This document shows positions 49,261-57,693 of a stretch of 64,000 bases of DNA, one piece after another. Made by a program: the position numbers and the translations under genes. The notes under the pieces were generated by a model. It was not told the DNA's origin. It saw only the letters and a list, made by a program, of their open reading frames with translations, and did not search any database. How positions within the stretch are numbered: position 1 is the first letter of the stretch; the number at the start of each line of letters is the position of its first letter. The DNA is from Billgrantia gudaonensis (lineage in GTDB: Bacteria > Pseudomonadota > Gammaproteobacteria > Pseudomonadales > Halomonadaceae): assembly GCF_900100195.1 (NCBI RefSeq), contig NZ_FNES01000016.1, forward strand, positions 1-64,000, given 5' to 3'.

Positions 49261-49274
49261 TTGATATGAATCAA
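49261..49274 (-). promoter_or_regulatory. FNR/Anr box upstream of ttrBCA
   Basis: TTGATATGAATCAA is a perfect match to the FNR consensus TTGAT-N4-ATCAA. Its centre is about 96 bases before the ttrB start. TAGTCT at 49238-49233 on the minus strand fits a -10 for class II activation at about -41. An FNR-type regulator is encoded at 2726-3505. Confidence 0.85.
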
Positions 49275-49358
49275 CTAATCATTAGCAAGCTCTTAATATT
49301 GGCGTAATGTTTCAATAAGCCATTGATAACAAGGATGTTCGAAGAACATTTTTTTCCA

Positions 49359-49386
49359 GAAAAAAGCCCCCGCATTCGCAGGGGCA
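49359..49386 (-). terminator. Rho-independent terminator of the DUF2892 gene
   Basis: On the minus strand GCCCCTGCG-AAT-GCGGGGGC is followed by TTTTTT. It lies 34 bases past the stop of the minus-strand DUF2892 gene and insulates it from ttrBCA. Confidence 0.88.
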
Positions 49387-49419
49387 ATGGGAGGTAGTGG
49401 TAGTGCGACAGGCGTCGGG

Positions 49420-49614
49420 TCAACGTGCCTCGCGCAGACCGGCCTTGCGCAGAATCGTCATCATCGGGCACCAGCGGGTGAAGGCGGACTGCATCAGGTT
49501 CAGCGCCACGAAACCGGTGAACAGGAACCAGCCGGGGTGGACGAAATAGCCAAGCAGCACGGAGAGCAGCACGAAGGTGCCGGCGATCAGGCGAAGGGCT
49601 TCATCGATGGTCAT
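49420..49614 (-). CDS. DUF2892 small membrane protein
   Basis: The 64-aa protein has two hydrophobic helices (AGTFVLLSVLLGYFV and FLFTGFVALNLMQSAF) and a conserved Cys in TRWCPM. It resembles the YgaP C-terminal/DUF2892 family, often linked to rhodanese and sulfane-sulfur genes. ATG 49614 has AAGGAGAT upstream. It has its own terminator. A second DUF2892 gene lies at 56183. Confidence 0.82.
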   Translation of the reverse strand: MTIDEALRLIAGTFVLLSVLLGYFVHPGWFLFTGFVALNLMQSAFTRWCPMMTILRKAGLREAR

Positions 49615-49659
49615 GGTCGATCTCCTTGGATGGTCTTACCAGCAGTGGCTTATCTCGAG

Positions 49660-49844
49660 GCTGATCCGTCGACATGTCTACGAGGGGGCGCTGTGAACCC
49701 CTCCCTGGGCGCTACATTTGCCCTGCGGCGCTCTTGCATCCTGCTCCGCTTGCAGGGCCGGTGCTGGCCATCCATGGCCAGCCCGTTCGGAGCAGTGCTC
49801 CTCACCCCTGGCAAATGCCCCCCTCTTCGACCTGTCCCCGGCGC
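49660..49844. repeat. 185-bp dispersed non-coding repeat, copy 2
   Basis: Same length and orientation as 5204-5388, with scattered substitutions. The terminal inverted repeats and the central CTGGCCA-TCCA-TGGCCAG hairpin are kept. It lies 41 bases past the stop of the minus-strand beta-barrel gene, mirroring copy 1 beyond proQ. Confidence 0.85.
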
Positions 49845-49884
49845 CTCTCGTCGGGTGGACTGCACCAGCGTAGGGCGTGGCGCC

Positions 49885-51207
49885 CTAAAAGCTGTAGCGG
49901 GCGCGCAGAAAGACGTTGCTATTCTCCTCGAACTGCCCGTAGAAGGTGCTGTCGCGGTCGCCGGTGAACAGATTGGCCCCGGCGTCGAAGCGCAGGTTGT
50001 CGCTGTAGCGCCAGCCGACCGCAGGACGAATGAAGGCGTCGTCGTCGCTCGGCGAGTAGAAGTTCATGAGCCCGAGAGTGAGGTCGTCGCGCAGCATCCG
50101 ATAGGTCAGACGCAGAGTGACCACGTGACGGAATTCGTCCCGCCGGTCTTCGGTCGCGAAGGGATAGCTCGCCACGTAGTCGTCATGGTCCTGCAGCCAC
50201 TCCAGGTAGTACTGGGTCCCCACCGTGAAATTGGTGGCCATCTCGCGCTCGTAGCCGCCCAGCAAGCGCAGCTCGCTGTTGGGCACGTTGGGGTCGCTGC
50301 CATGACGGTCGTCCGCGGAGTCGTACCAGGCCGTCTCGAGATTGTAGATCCCGCCTTTGAGCGGCCCGCGCAGGCTCGCCCCCAGACTGTTGAGCCGGGC
50401 GAAGGTGGCCACCCCGCGTTCGGGGTCGAAGGCCGTGGGCTGGCCGAAGAAGCCGCGATAGCCGTAGATCGCCCACTCCTGACTGCCGGCCAGACCGTAG
50501 AGTCGCAGCGCCAGTTCGGCATTGTCGGCGGAATGGGAAGGCTCGTCGGCGTCGAGCTCGGGCGGAGCGCCGACGATCACACCGCGCGCCGGGTCGTAGT
50601 AGCTGAGCCGCGAGCCGTCCACGTAGCGGTCGGGCTCGAAGCGCGGCGTCACCACCGCCTCCAGATTGACCGCCTCGCCGAACCAGCTGATCCGCGCGGC
50701 GTCGCTGGGTGCCTTGAGATAGTCGTCGTCGCGGCCACTCAGAAACGACTGCCAGTCCTTGGGGAATAGATCGTTGAGAAACAACAGGTCGCCGGTGCCC
50801 CAGGTCAGCACCTGGCGCCCCAGGCGCACGTCGATGCGCTCGCCGGGGGAAAAGCTCACCATCGCTTCGCGTACCTCACCGGTCAGCTCGTCCTCGACGC
50901 CGTCGGCCACGCCATCCGCCTTGAGGCTGAGGGTGCCCCAGTCGGCCAGATACTCGCCTTCGAGCTGCAAGCGCAACTCCTCGAGGGTCATGTCGTCATC
51001 GATGGCGGAGTCGCTCTGCGTGCGCCAACCGCTCGCCCCCTCGACGAAGCCGTACCAGGAGAAGGGCGAGGCCTCCTCGCCCCAGGGATCGTCGCCCCAA
51101 TCATCGTCTCCGCCCTCTTCTTGGGCGGCCAACGGAGCGGCGGCGAGCAGCAGAATCATCGCCAACGCCACACGGCTGCGCGCTCTCACCTCGGACCAGC
51201 CTCCCAT
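49885..51207 (-). CDS. Outer-membrane beta-barrel protein of the MMPL operon
   Basis: The 440-aa protein has an N-terminal signal (LAMILLLAAAPLAAQ) and an acidic spacer (EEGGDDDWGDDPWGEE). Many alternating beta strands follow and it ends RARYSF, an outer-membrane C-terminus. Motifs such as LRLQLEGEYLADWG, DVRLGRQVLTWGTGDLLFLND and PAVGWRYSDN resemble the alginate-export/DUF1302-like porins, but I cannot assign a family firmly. It overlaps the LolA-like gene (TGATG). The operon context implies that it is the outer-membrane exit or acceptor for the MMPL exporter. Confidence 0.8.
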   Translation of the reverse strand: MGGWSEVRARSRVALAMILLLAAAPLAAQEEGGDDDWGDDPWGEEASPFSWYGFVEGASGWRTQSDSAIDDDMTLEELRLQLEGEYLADWGTLSLKADGVADGVEDELTGEVREAMVSFSPGERIDVRLGRQVLTWGTGDLLFLNDLFPKDWQSFLSGRDDDYLKAPSDAARISWFGEAVNLEAVVTPRFEPDRYVDGSRLSYYDPARGVIVGAPPELDADEPSHSADNAELALRLYGLAGSQEWAIYGYRGFFGQPTAFDPERGVATFARLNSLGASLRGPLKGGIYNLETAWYDSADDRHGSDPNVPNSELRLLGGYEREMATNFTVGTQYYLEWLQDHDDYVASYPFATEDRRDEFRHVVTLRLTYRMLRDDLTLGLMNFYSPSDDDAFIRPAVGWRYSDNLRFDAGANLFTGDRDSTFYGQFEENSNVFLRARYSF

Positions 51208-52016
51208 CACTGCCGCTCCAGCCATTCTCGCGGCGGGTTGCGCAGCGAGCGCTCGGTGAACACCGACTCGGGAATGCCCAGGTCGTAGGCACTGAAGCGG
51301 AATTCCACCAGGGTGTGGCCGCCGGAATCGAGATCCTCCATGCGCATGCGCGTACCGGTGGGATAGCCGTCGATCTCCTCCACCGCCTCGATGGTCATGC
51401 GCCGATAGACATCGCCGCCGCCGTCGACGTACTCGCTGCGCATGGGCAGCCAGGTATCGCGGTCGATCCAGGTAGTGAAGTGGGCGAACTCGACGCTGCC
51501 GGGATTCTTCGGAGTGCTCTTCACCACGTAGTGCTCGTCGGTGGTCTCCACCAGTTCATGGCGGTCGTCCTGCAGGTGGCGGCCGGAGACATCCTCGTAG
51601 AAGACGTGCGAGCCGACGAAGCTGGTGCGCTTGTCGCCCGGAGCGATGCGCCGCACCAGATCGAGCCCCGGCAGGTAGAGCCAGCGGTCGTCATCGGCGC
51701 CGGGGTGCTTGTGCACCAGGAACACCGTGCCGCGTACGTCGGCGGGCCGGCTGAAGGCCACCAGGTAGCGCTGGTTTCCAGCCTCGCCGTCGCGGCGCAG
51801 CAGGGCGAACTGGCGCACCTGCTCGCGACCGCTGCCGTCGACGATGCGCATGCGCGCTTCGCTGCGGCCGTCGTCACCGGCATAGAAGGAGGCCTGGTTG
51901 GCGCGCTCGACGATCTCGTTGACGTCGGTGGACTGGGCATCGGCCGCCGAGGTCAGCGCGCTCAAGCCCAGCGCGGCAGCGGCCAGCAGGGTTCGATATG
52001 GGCGGATGGAGTTCAT
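51207..52016 (-). CDS. LolA-like outer-membrane lipoprotein-sorting protein
   Basis: The 269-aa periplasmic protein has a signal peptide (LLAAAALGLSALTSAADA) and the fold of the outer membrane lipoprotein-sorting family: FAGRRDG-like core QFALLRRDGEAGNQRYLVAF, GTVFLVHKH, RWLYLPGLDLVRRIAPGDK, SGRHLQDDRHELV. Such proteins accompany HAE3/MMPL exporters and ferry lipophilic cargo. The start is ATG 52016 (MNSIRPYRTLL), 1 base past the MMPL stop. It overlaps the beta-barrel gene. Confidence 0.85.
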   Translation of the reverse strand: MNSIRPYRTLLAAAALGLSALTSAADAQSTDVNEIVERANQASFYAGDDGRSEARMRIVDGSGREQVRQFALLRRDGEAGNQRYLVAFSRPADVRGTVFLVHKHPGADDDRWLYLPGLDLVRRIAPGDKRTSFVGSHVFYEDVSGRHLQDDRHELVETTDEHYVVKSTPKNPGSVEFAHFTTWIDRDTWLPMRSEYVDGGGDVYRRMTIEAVEEIDGYPTGTRMRMEDLDSGGHTLVEFRFSAYDLGIPESVFTERSLRNPPREWLERQ

Positions 52017-52017
52017 C

Positions 52018-54633
52018 TCACACCTCCTTGGGGGTATCGACCGGCGCATCGGACAAGGCGTGCGTCGGCTCGGCGAAGAAGCGATGCGGCCAGGTGGATA
52101 CCACCGCAGGCAGCATCAGCAGGGTCACCACGGCGGACACGGCCATGATGCTGGCCAGGAAGAGGCCAACGGTGACGTAGGGCATCAACGGCGCCACCAG
52201 CAGCGGCGTGAAGCCCAGCGCGATGACGATGGCATTGCGGGTGATGGCACGGGCCGGCTCCTGGAAGACGAGCGCCAGGCCCTCGCGCCAGTTGCCGCAC
52301 TCGGCCACGGCCTCGCGCAGCCGCTGGAGGAAGTGAATGGCGAAGTCGACCGACAGTCCCAGACTCAGCGCCGAGAGCACCGCCACCGGCATGTCGTAGT
52401 CCTTGCCGACCAGCCCCATCACGCCGTAGATCAACGCCACGGTGAGGGTCAGCGGCAGCATGGCGAGCAGGCCCAGCCACAGCGAGCGGAACAGCACCAC
52501 CATCATCACCAGCACCACGGCGAAAGCGGAGAGCAGCGCCAGCAGCATCCCCTCGACCATCTCGCCCTGCCACACTAGGTTGATGTAGGTGCTGCCCGCC
52601 CATTCGAACGCCAGGCCCTCGGGCAGCGGATGGTCGGCCACGTAGGCCTCGACGGCATCGAGCACGCGCTGCATGTCCTGGTTGTCGCCGCTGGGCAGCT
52701 GCAGCCAGACGTTAGCGGAGCGATAGTCGTCGGCCACGAAGTGCCACAGGTCCCCCGGCCGATGCGACGATTGGTAGCTCAGAATCGTCTGTGCCACGCC
52801 GGCGGTACTGTCGGGAATGCGAAAGTCCTCGGGCTGGCCGCTGACCAGTTCGCGATTCACCGTGCGTACCAGGTCGGCCAACGAGTTGGCCTTGCCGACA
52901 TGGTCGCCCTCCTCCAGATACGCCTGCAGGTCGGCCAGGTAGCGCAGGATCTCGGGATCCTGGAAGGTCAGCGCCTCGCTGCGCACCGCCTCGGCGGCGT
53001 CGAGCAACCGCTCCCACCAGCGGGCCTCTTGGCCACTCACCTCGAAAAGGCGATCGTCGATGGCGAACATCAGCGCGTCCAGCGTGGCCTGGGCATCCTT
53101 GCCGCGACTCGCTTCCAGCAGGCTCTGCCAATCCTCCCTCAGGTTCACGCCGGCTTCGCGCGCCTCGACGAGAATCGGTTCGGCCCGCTCGGCGAGCAGC
53201 GACTCCAGGTCGCCCCCCTCGCGTTGCTCCACCACCAGGTAGGCTTCGTAAGTGCCGGCGAAGTGCTCGTTGAGCACCCGGTCGGCGACGCGGATCTCGT
53301 GGTCGGCCTTGAACCAGCGCGTGGGGTTGTCGTTGATCTGGATCTGGGTGATGCCGTAGACGGCAACGCCGAGCAGCCCCAGGAAGAGCACCAGCAGCAC
53401 TCGCCCGCGACGCGTCGCCAGACGGCCGGCGCTGGCGACGAAACGGCACAACCGGCAGTCGCCCCCCGTGCCCTCGCGCTCGTGGCGATGCACCCGCGCC
53501 CTCATCGCCTCGATGGTGCGTATCGGCAACGCCGCCACGTAGGCCGGCAGGAAGGTCAGGGTCAGCACCATGGCCAACAGCACGCCGAAGGCCACGAAAG
53601 CGCCGAACACCTGCACCGGCGGTATCGGCGACAGCATCAGCGAGGCGAAACCGACGCTGGTGGTCAGCGAGGTGAAGACGATCGGCTTGTACAACTCCCG
53701 GATCACCTCGGTCATCACCTGCCGCGGATCGCTGCCCGGCCGGCAGCGGTCGGAAAAATCCGACATCACGTGCACCGAATCCACCACCGCGATGGGCATC
53801 AGAAAGATGGGGATCATCGAGCTCATGATGTGCACGGTGTAGCCAAGCCCGATCAGCAGGCCCATGGTGGCGATCACCGTGGCCATGGCCAGCAGCATGG
53901 GCGCCACCACCAGCGGCACGCTGCGAAAGAAATAGACCATCACCACGAAGATCAGCAGACCGGCGAGCGGCGCCGAGATGGCCATCTGCTGGAACATCTG
54001 CACGCCGAAGGTATCCTGGGCCACCGGCTGGCCGGTGATGTGCACCGCGTCCTCGATGCCGAGCTCGTCGACCGCCGCCTCGATCTCGCCGGCGATGCGG
54101 TGACTCTCGTTCTTGTCTTCGATGGGAACGAAGATGCCGGCGGCACGGCCGTCCTCAGAGACCAGCGAGCCCGAAAACATCGGCAGGCGCTCCACCGCTT
54201 CGCGCAGTTCGGCGGCGGCCTCGGGCGTCGCCGGGGGGACATCCATCAGCCAGTCGAAGCTGATGGTGCCGGGCGAGATCTGCTCGACGTCATCGACGGT
54301 GGCCAGCGACATCACCTCGTCGGCTACCACCCCTTCCATTTCCTGTACCGCACGGGTCAGGGCGTGCAGGTCGGCCAGCGACTCGGGCCGGTAAATGCCC
54401 GCCTCGTCGCGCTCGCTGACCAGGCCTACCACGATGGTGTCATAAAGATCGAAACGTTCGTCGATGCGGGCGTCGTAGACGCGATCCGCCTGGTCGCTGG
54501 CCAGCATGTTTTCCGGATCGGTGTCGATGGCGATGCGCGGAATCAAGGCCCCCAGCGCCACCACCAGCGCCAGCACCGCCGCGAACACCCAGCGATAGTG
54601 CCGCATGCTGAACCTTGCAAGGGTGTCACCCAT
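52018..54633 (-). CDS. MMPL/HAE3-family RND exporter
   Basis: The 871-aa protein has the duplicated RND layout: one transmembrane helix, a large periplasmic loop, five helices, then the same again. Sequences such as ISAPLAGLLIFVVMVYFFRS, GLGYTVHIMSSMIPIFLMPI and LSALSLGLSVDFAIHFLQRL carry the D-and-H-rich helix-4/10 motifs of proton-coupled MMPL (HAE3) pumps. This branch moves lipids, hopanoids and other hydrophobic compounds rather than drugs. It is downstream of the ArsR gene by 32 bases and upstream of the LolA-like gene. Confidence 0.92.
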   Translation of the reverse strand: MGDTLARFSMRHYRWVFAAVLALVVALGALIPRIAIDTDPENMLASDQADRVYDARIDERFDLYDTIVVGLVSERDEAGIYRPESLADLHALTRAVQEMEGVVADEVMSLATVDDVEQISPGTISFDWLMDVPPATPEAAAELREAVERLPMFSGSLVSEDGRAAGIFVPIEDKNESHRIAGEIEAAVDELGIEDAVHITGQPVAQDTFGVQMFQQMAISAPLAGLLIFVVMVYFFRSVPLVVAPMLLAMATVIATMGLLIGLGYTVHIMSSMIPIFLMPIAVVDSVHVMSDFSDRCRPGSDPRQVMTEVIRELYKPIVFTSLTTSVGFASLMLSPIPPVQVFGAFVAFGVLLAMVLTLTFLPAYVAALPIRTIEAMRARVHRHEREGTGGDCRLCRFVASAGRLATRRGRVLLVLFLGLLGVAVYGITQIQINDNPTRWFKADHEIRVADRVLNEHFAGTYEAYLVVEQREGGDLESLLAERAEPILVEAREAGVNLREDWQSLLEASRGKDAQATLDALMFAIDDRLFEVSGQEARWWERLLDAAEAVRSEALTFQDPEILRYLADLQAYLEEGDHVGKANSLADLVRTVNRELVSGQPEDFRIPDSTAGVAQTILSYQSSHRPGDLWHFVADDYRSANVWLQLPSGDNQDMQRVLDAVEAYVADHPLPEGLAFEWAGSTYINLVWQGEMVEGMLLALLSAFAVVLVMMVVLFRSLWLGLLAMLPLTLTVALIYGVMGLVGKDYDMPVAVLSALSLGLSVDFAIHFLQRLREAVAECGNWREGLALVFQEPARAITRNAIVIALGFTPLLVAPLMPYVTVGLFLASIMAVSAVVTLLMLPAVVSTWPHRFFAEPTHALSDAPVDTPKEV

Positions 54634-54665
54634 GGCTCGTAGATCTCCGAAGAACGAGGAAAGGA

Positions 54666-55034
54666 TCAGTCGCTGGCGGTCGTGGATGACTCGGTCGCGG
54701 CTGGACTGCCGGACGGCGTCGCCCCGGCACAGAACTGCGTATAGAGCACCTGCAGCACGCTGAGCACCTTGTCATCGGCGATGCGGTAGAAGATGTGCTT
54801 GCCCTCGCGGCGCGTGGCCACCAGCCCCTGCTTGCGCAGCACCCCGAGCTGCTGGGAGAGGCTCGGCTGGTGGATGTCCAGGCGCGCCTCCAGATCGCTG
54901 ACGCACAGCTCCTCCTGGCTCAACTGGCACAGCAGCAGCAGGCGGTCCTCATGGGCCAGAGCCCGCAGCAGAGCGGTCGCCTCAGTGGCGGCATCGCGCA
55001 TGTCGTTCACATCGAGCATCGAGGTATCGGGCAT
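54666..55034 (-). CDS. ArsR-family regulator of the BigR/SqrR (persulfide-sensing) type
   Basis: The 122-aa protein has an ArsR winged helix (CVSDLEARLDIHQPSLSQQL). Cys36 and Cys102 (LLLLCQLSQ and YTQFCAG) are separated by 66 residues. That is the same spacing as the redox pair of SqrR (C41/C107) and BigR (C42/C108), which form a tetrasulfide bridge with persulfides and lose DNA binding. The neighbouring persulfide dioxygenase supports the call. No metal-binding CxC of ArsR or SmtB type is present. It heads the MMPL operon and probably autorepresses through the box at 55089-55115. Confidence 0.88.
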   Translation of the reverse strand: MPDTSMLDVNDMRDAATEATALLRALAHEDRLLLLCQLSQEELCVSDLEARLDIHQPSLSQQLGVLRKQGLVATRREGKHIFYRIADDKVLSVLQVLYTQFCAGATPSGSPAATESSTTASD

Positions 55035-55088
55035 CGTTCGGGGCTCCGCAGTTTCTCGGCAGGGTCATCGCCTACAATATATCCATAT

Positions 55089-55115
55089 ACATTATATATT
55101 CAAGTATATTGTTTG
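55089..55115. promoter_or_regulatory. Candidate ArsR (BigR/SqrR-type) operator and promoter of the MMPL operon
   Basis: On the minus strand CAAACAATATAC, then 5 bases, then TATATAATGT; the latter contains a TATAAT -10 about 55 bases before the ArsR start. The same two blocks with the same spacing occur at 58706-58732, upstream of the BASS transporter. It is an AT-rich island in GC-rich DNA. Binding is inferred. Confidence 0.75.
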
Positions 55116-55174
55116 ATGCAACGGCACTTTTCTCGACAGCGCCCGAAGGGCCGCCCAGGCCGGGACGATGGCCT

Positions 55175-56041
55175 CTAGAAACGGTTGAGCGGGACCTTTA
55201 GATACACCTGCCCGTCGTCCTCCGCCGGTGGCATCTCCCCCGCGCGCATGTTCACCTGCACCGAGGGAATGATCAGCCGCGGCATGCCCAGGGTGGCATC
55301 GCGTTCGGTACGCATCTCGACGAAGGCATCCTCGGAAATGCCGTCGTGAACGTGCACGTTGTGGGCACGCTGCTGCGCCACCGTGGTTTCGTGCTGGTAG
55401 GTCTCGCGCCCCGGCGCCTGATAGTCGTGACACAGGAAGAGCCGCGTCTCATCCGGCAGTGCGAGCACCTTCCGGATGGAGCGGAACAGCGTACGCGCGT
55501 CGCCCCCCGGGAAGTCGCAGCGCGCGGTGCCGTAGTCGGGCATGAACAGGGTGTCGCCAACGAAGGCGGCATCGCCGATCACGTAGGTCAGGCAAGCGGG
55601 CGTATGACCGGGGGTGTGCAACACCCGGCCTTCCAGCTTGCCGATGGCGAACGTGTCGCCTTCCTCGAAGAGGCGGTCGAACTGGCTGCCGTCACGCGCG
55701 AACTCGGTGCCGGCATTGAAAACCTTGCCGAAGATCTCCTGCACTTCGACGATCCTGGCGCCGATGCCCGTCTTGCCACCCAGCTTGTCTTGCAGGTAAG
55801 GCGCTGCCGAGAGATGGTCGGCATGAACGTGGGTCTCGAGGATCCACTCGACGCGCAATCCTTCACGCTCGATGAAGTCGATGATCGCATCGGCCGAGCG
55901 CACGTCGGTACGCCCCGCCGCATAGTCGAAGTCGAGCACCGAGTCGAGAATCGCACAGGTCCGACTGTCGGGATCGCGAACGACGTAGCTGAAGGTATTG
56001 GTGGGCTCATCGAAGAAGTGGGTGACCACGGGGCGCGACAT
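55175..56041 (-). CDS. ETHE1/Blh-type persulfide dioxygenase
   Basis: The 288-aa metallo-beta-lactamase-fold enzyme has ETHVHADHLSAA (HxHxDH), HTPGHTPACLTY, AFVGDTLFMPDYGTARCDFPGG and LFLCHDYQAPGRE. These match the Blh/ETHE1 family of mononuclear iron persulfide dioxygenases that oxidise glutathione persulfide to sulfite. In several bacteria this gene sits beside bigR. ATG 56041 has AGGAGGCAC upstream. It lies 141 bases downstream of the DUF2892 gene and directly upstream of the ArsR operon. Confidence 0.92.
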   Translation of the reverse strand: MSRPVVTHFFDEPTNTFSYVVRDPDSRTCAILDSVLDFDYAAGRTDVRSADAIIDFIEREGLRVEWILETHVHADHLSAAPYLQDKLGGKTGIGARIVEVQEIFGKVFNAGTEFARDGSQFDRLFEEGDTFAIGKLEGRVLHTPGHTPACLTYVIGDAAFVGDTLFMPDYGTARCDFPGGDARTLFRSIRKVLALPDETRLFLCHDYQAPGRETYQHETTVAQQRAHNVHVHDGISEDAFVEMRTERDATLGMPRLIIPSVQVNMRAGEMPPAEDDGQVYLKVPLNRF

Positions 56042-56182
56042 GGTGTGCCTCCTTGGTTTTTGCATACCCAATGGAAAAGACGATGTCAGCAGCGCGCTCG
56101 TCATCGGGACGACGCTCGAGGGCAAGACAAAGCGGCGCCCTCCGCAGCCCGAAGGGCACCACTGCGCATCCGGCGTCCAGCC

Positions 56183-56374
56183 CTACTGCTTGAGCTTGCA
56201 AGTGCTGATACCGAACAGCTTGTAGGCTGGACAGAAGTTGAACAGCCCCGTTGCCAACGGTACCACGCCGATCCAGCCCCAGACGCCGATGGTTCCGGTC
56301 AGGGCCAGCAGTATCAGCACGATGCCGACGGCGATCCGGGCAATCTTGTCGATGCCGCCCACGTTGCTTTTCAT
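56183..56374 (-). CDS. DUF2892 (YgaP transmembrane-like) protein
   Basis: The 63-aa protein has two membrane helices (IAVGIVLILLALTG and GVVPLATGLFNF) and the CPAYKLFGISTC motif, the Cys pair at the C-terminus of DUF2892. It resembles the membrane anchor of the rhodanese YgaP but lacks a rhodanese domain. ATG 56374 has GGAGGTGAC upstream. It lies 25 bases downstream of the DsrE gene, probably cotranscribed. Confidence 0.88.
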   Translation of the reverse strand: MKSNVGGIDKIARIAVGIVLILLALTGTIGVWGWIGVVPLATGLFNFCPAYKLFGISTCKLKQ

Positions 56375-56399
56375 GACTGTCACCTCCGCAATGGATGGT

Positions 56400-56855
56400 T
56401 TAGAAAGAGTAGGTCGGAATGGACGGATCGCGCATCATTTCGGCCATGGGGCCGGGAGCCGCCACGCCGACGCCGTCGCGCAGATCCGCTTCGTCGTACT
56501 CGCTGTTGGGCAGATAGATGGCACAGACGTCCACCTGGGCGCCGTTGTCCATGAGCATCTGCAGGATGCCTTCCGGCTTGACCTGGCCGGCCGGGTTGCT
56601 GGGCGGCGTCGCGATGGCTTCGGCGCTGGCATAACCTTCGACCGCCAGATCGCCGGCCGCATCGCACAACAGAATCGACAGATCCGTGCCCTGCTGCTGC
56701 ATGGCATTGGAGAGAATCATCGCCATGCCCTGGGTCTGCAGCGAATCGCTGGTCAGGATCACCAGCGCCCGGTCGTCGTCCTGCGCCAGCGCGAACGAGG
56801 CCATTACCGGCAGCGTCAGTGCGGTGGCCACCGTCATCACGGACATCTTTTTCAT
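56400..56855 (-). CDS. Periplasmic DsrE-family protein
   Basis: The 151-aa protein has a signal peptide (MKKMSVMTVATALTLPVMASFALA) and then a DsrE fold: RALVILTSDSLQTQGMAMIL, ILLCDAAGDLA with a conserved Cys, and VDVCAIYLPNSEY. DsrE/TusD-like proteins carry sulfane sulfur on a Cys. A periplasmic form fits handling of sulfane sulfur from tetrathionate or thiosulfate. It is followed by the DUF2892 gene. An FNR box and an ArsR-type half-site precede it. Confidence 0.88.
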   Translation of the reverse strand: MKKMSVMTVATALTLPVMASFALAQDDDRALVILTSDSLQTQGMAMILSNAMQQQGTDLSILLCDAAGDLAVEGYASAEAIATPPSNPAGQVKPEGILQMLMDNGAQVDVCAIYLPNSEYDEADLRDGVGVAAPGPMAEMMRDPSIPTYSF

Positions 56856-56927
56856 AACCAAACCTCATTAGGTAATAATATTTATCTCTCTCACAGGCTA
56901 ATCCTGTTTCGGGCATCGTGCATGGCG

Positions 56928-56954
56928 CAAGCAATATATCTTGATTTGCATCAA
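56928..56954. promoter_or_regulatory. FNR box overlapped by an ArsR-type half-site upstream of dsrE-like gene
   Basis: TTGATTTGCATCAA (56941-56954) is a perfect FNR/Anr box. CAAGCAATATAT (56928-56939) differs by two bases from the CAAACAATATAC of the two candidate ArsR operators and lies next to it. The site is between the minus-strand DsrE gene and the plus-strand ankyrin gene, so it could act on either. Confidence 0.7.
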
Positions 56955-57049
56955 TTCAAGTGACCCAGTACGTTGCCATGAGACATCATGGCGCACTCCT
57001 ATCGTCCACGAATCCCGTACTCTGGACACGAATGCCAGGAGTCTTCGTC

Positions 57050-57679
57050 ATGCCTTCTCCCCTGCAGTGGCTCACCCTCCCCTATCGTCGCTACCCCATG
57101 GCCAGCGGCATCGTTCTGGCGCTGCTGGTCCTGTTCGTCGCACTGGTGCTGCCAGGCCTGCTGGAAGACACGCCGCCCGAACTCGACGCCCAGGGGCGCA
57201 CGCCCCTGACCCGCGCCGCCGAGCGAGGCGATACCCAGGCAGTCTTGGCGATGCTGGACGCCGGCACCGACATCGACGCCAGCGACGGCTGCGGCTGGAC
57301 GGCGCTGATGAAGGCGGCCGCCAACGGCCACGTCGGATTGCTCGATGCCCTGATCGCGCGGGGCGGCGATCTCGAACACCGCGACGCGGCCGGCTATACG
57401 GCACTGATGGTCGCCGTAGTCAACGGTGAGGAGTCCGCCACCCAACGGCTGCTGGAGGCCGGCGCCAAAGTCGATGTCGCCGACCGCGACAGCGGCTGGA
57501 CGGCGCTGATCTGGGCCGCCAAGGACGGGCGTCTGGCACTGGTGGAGCGGCTCATCGAGCACGGCGCCGACGTGAACCATCGCGCTCTGGACGACACCAC
57601 GCCGCTCTCCTGGGCGCGCAAGGGAGGCCATGACGCCGTGGTCCAACGCCTGCAGACCGCCGGCGCCAGCGCCGACTGA
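57050..57679 (+). CDS. Membrane-anchored ankyrin-repeat protein
   Basis: The 209-aa protein has one transmembrane segment (GIVLALLVLFVALVLPGLL, about residues 18-36). About five ankyrin repeats follow: RTPLTRAAERGDTQAVLAML, WTALMKAAANGHVGLLDALI, YTALMVAVVNGEESATQRLL, WTALIWAAKDGRLALVERLI, TPLSWARKGGHDAVVQRL. It is expected to act in protein binding outside the cytoplasm. ATG 57050 has CAGGAG upstream. The partner is unknown. Confidence 0.88.
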   Translation: MPSPLQWLTLPYRRYPMASGIVLALLVLFVALVLPGLLEDTPPELDAQGRTPLTRAAERGDTQAVLAMLDAGTDIDASDGCGWTALMKAAANGHVGLLDALIARGGDLEHRDAAGYTALMVAVVNGEESATQRLLEAGAKVDVADRDSGWTALIWAAKDGRLALVERLIEHGADVNHRALDDTTPLSWARKGGHDAVVQRLQTAGASAD

Positions 57680-57693
57680 ACGCCTCGAGAAGC

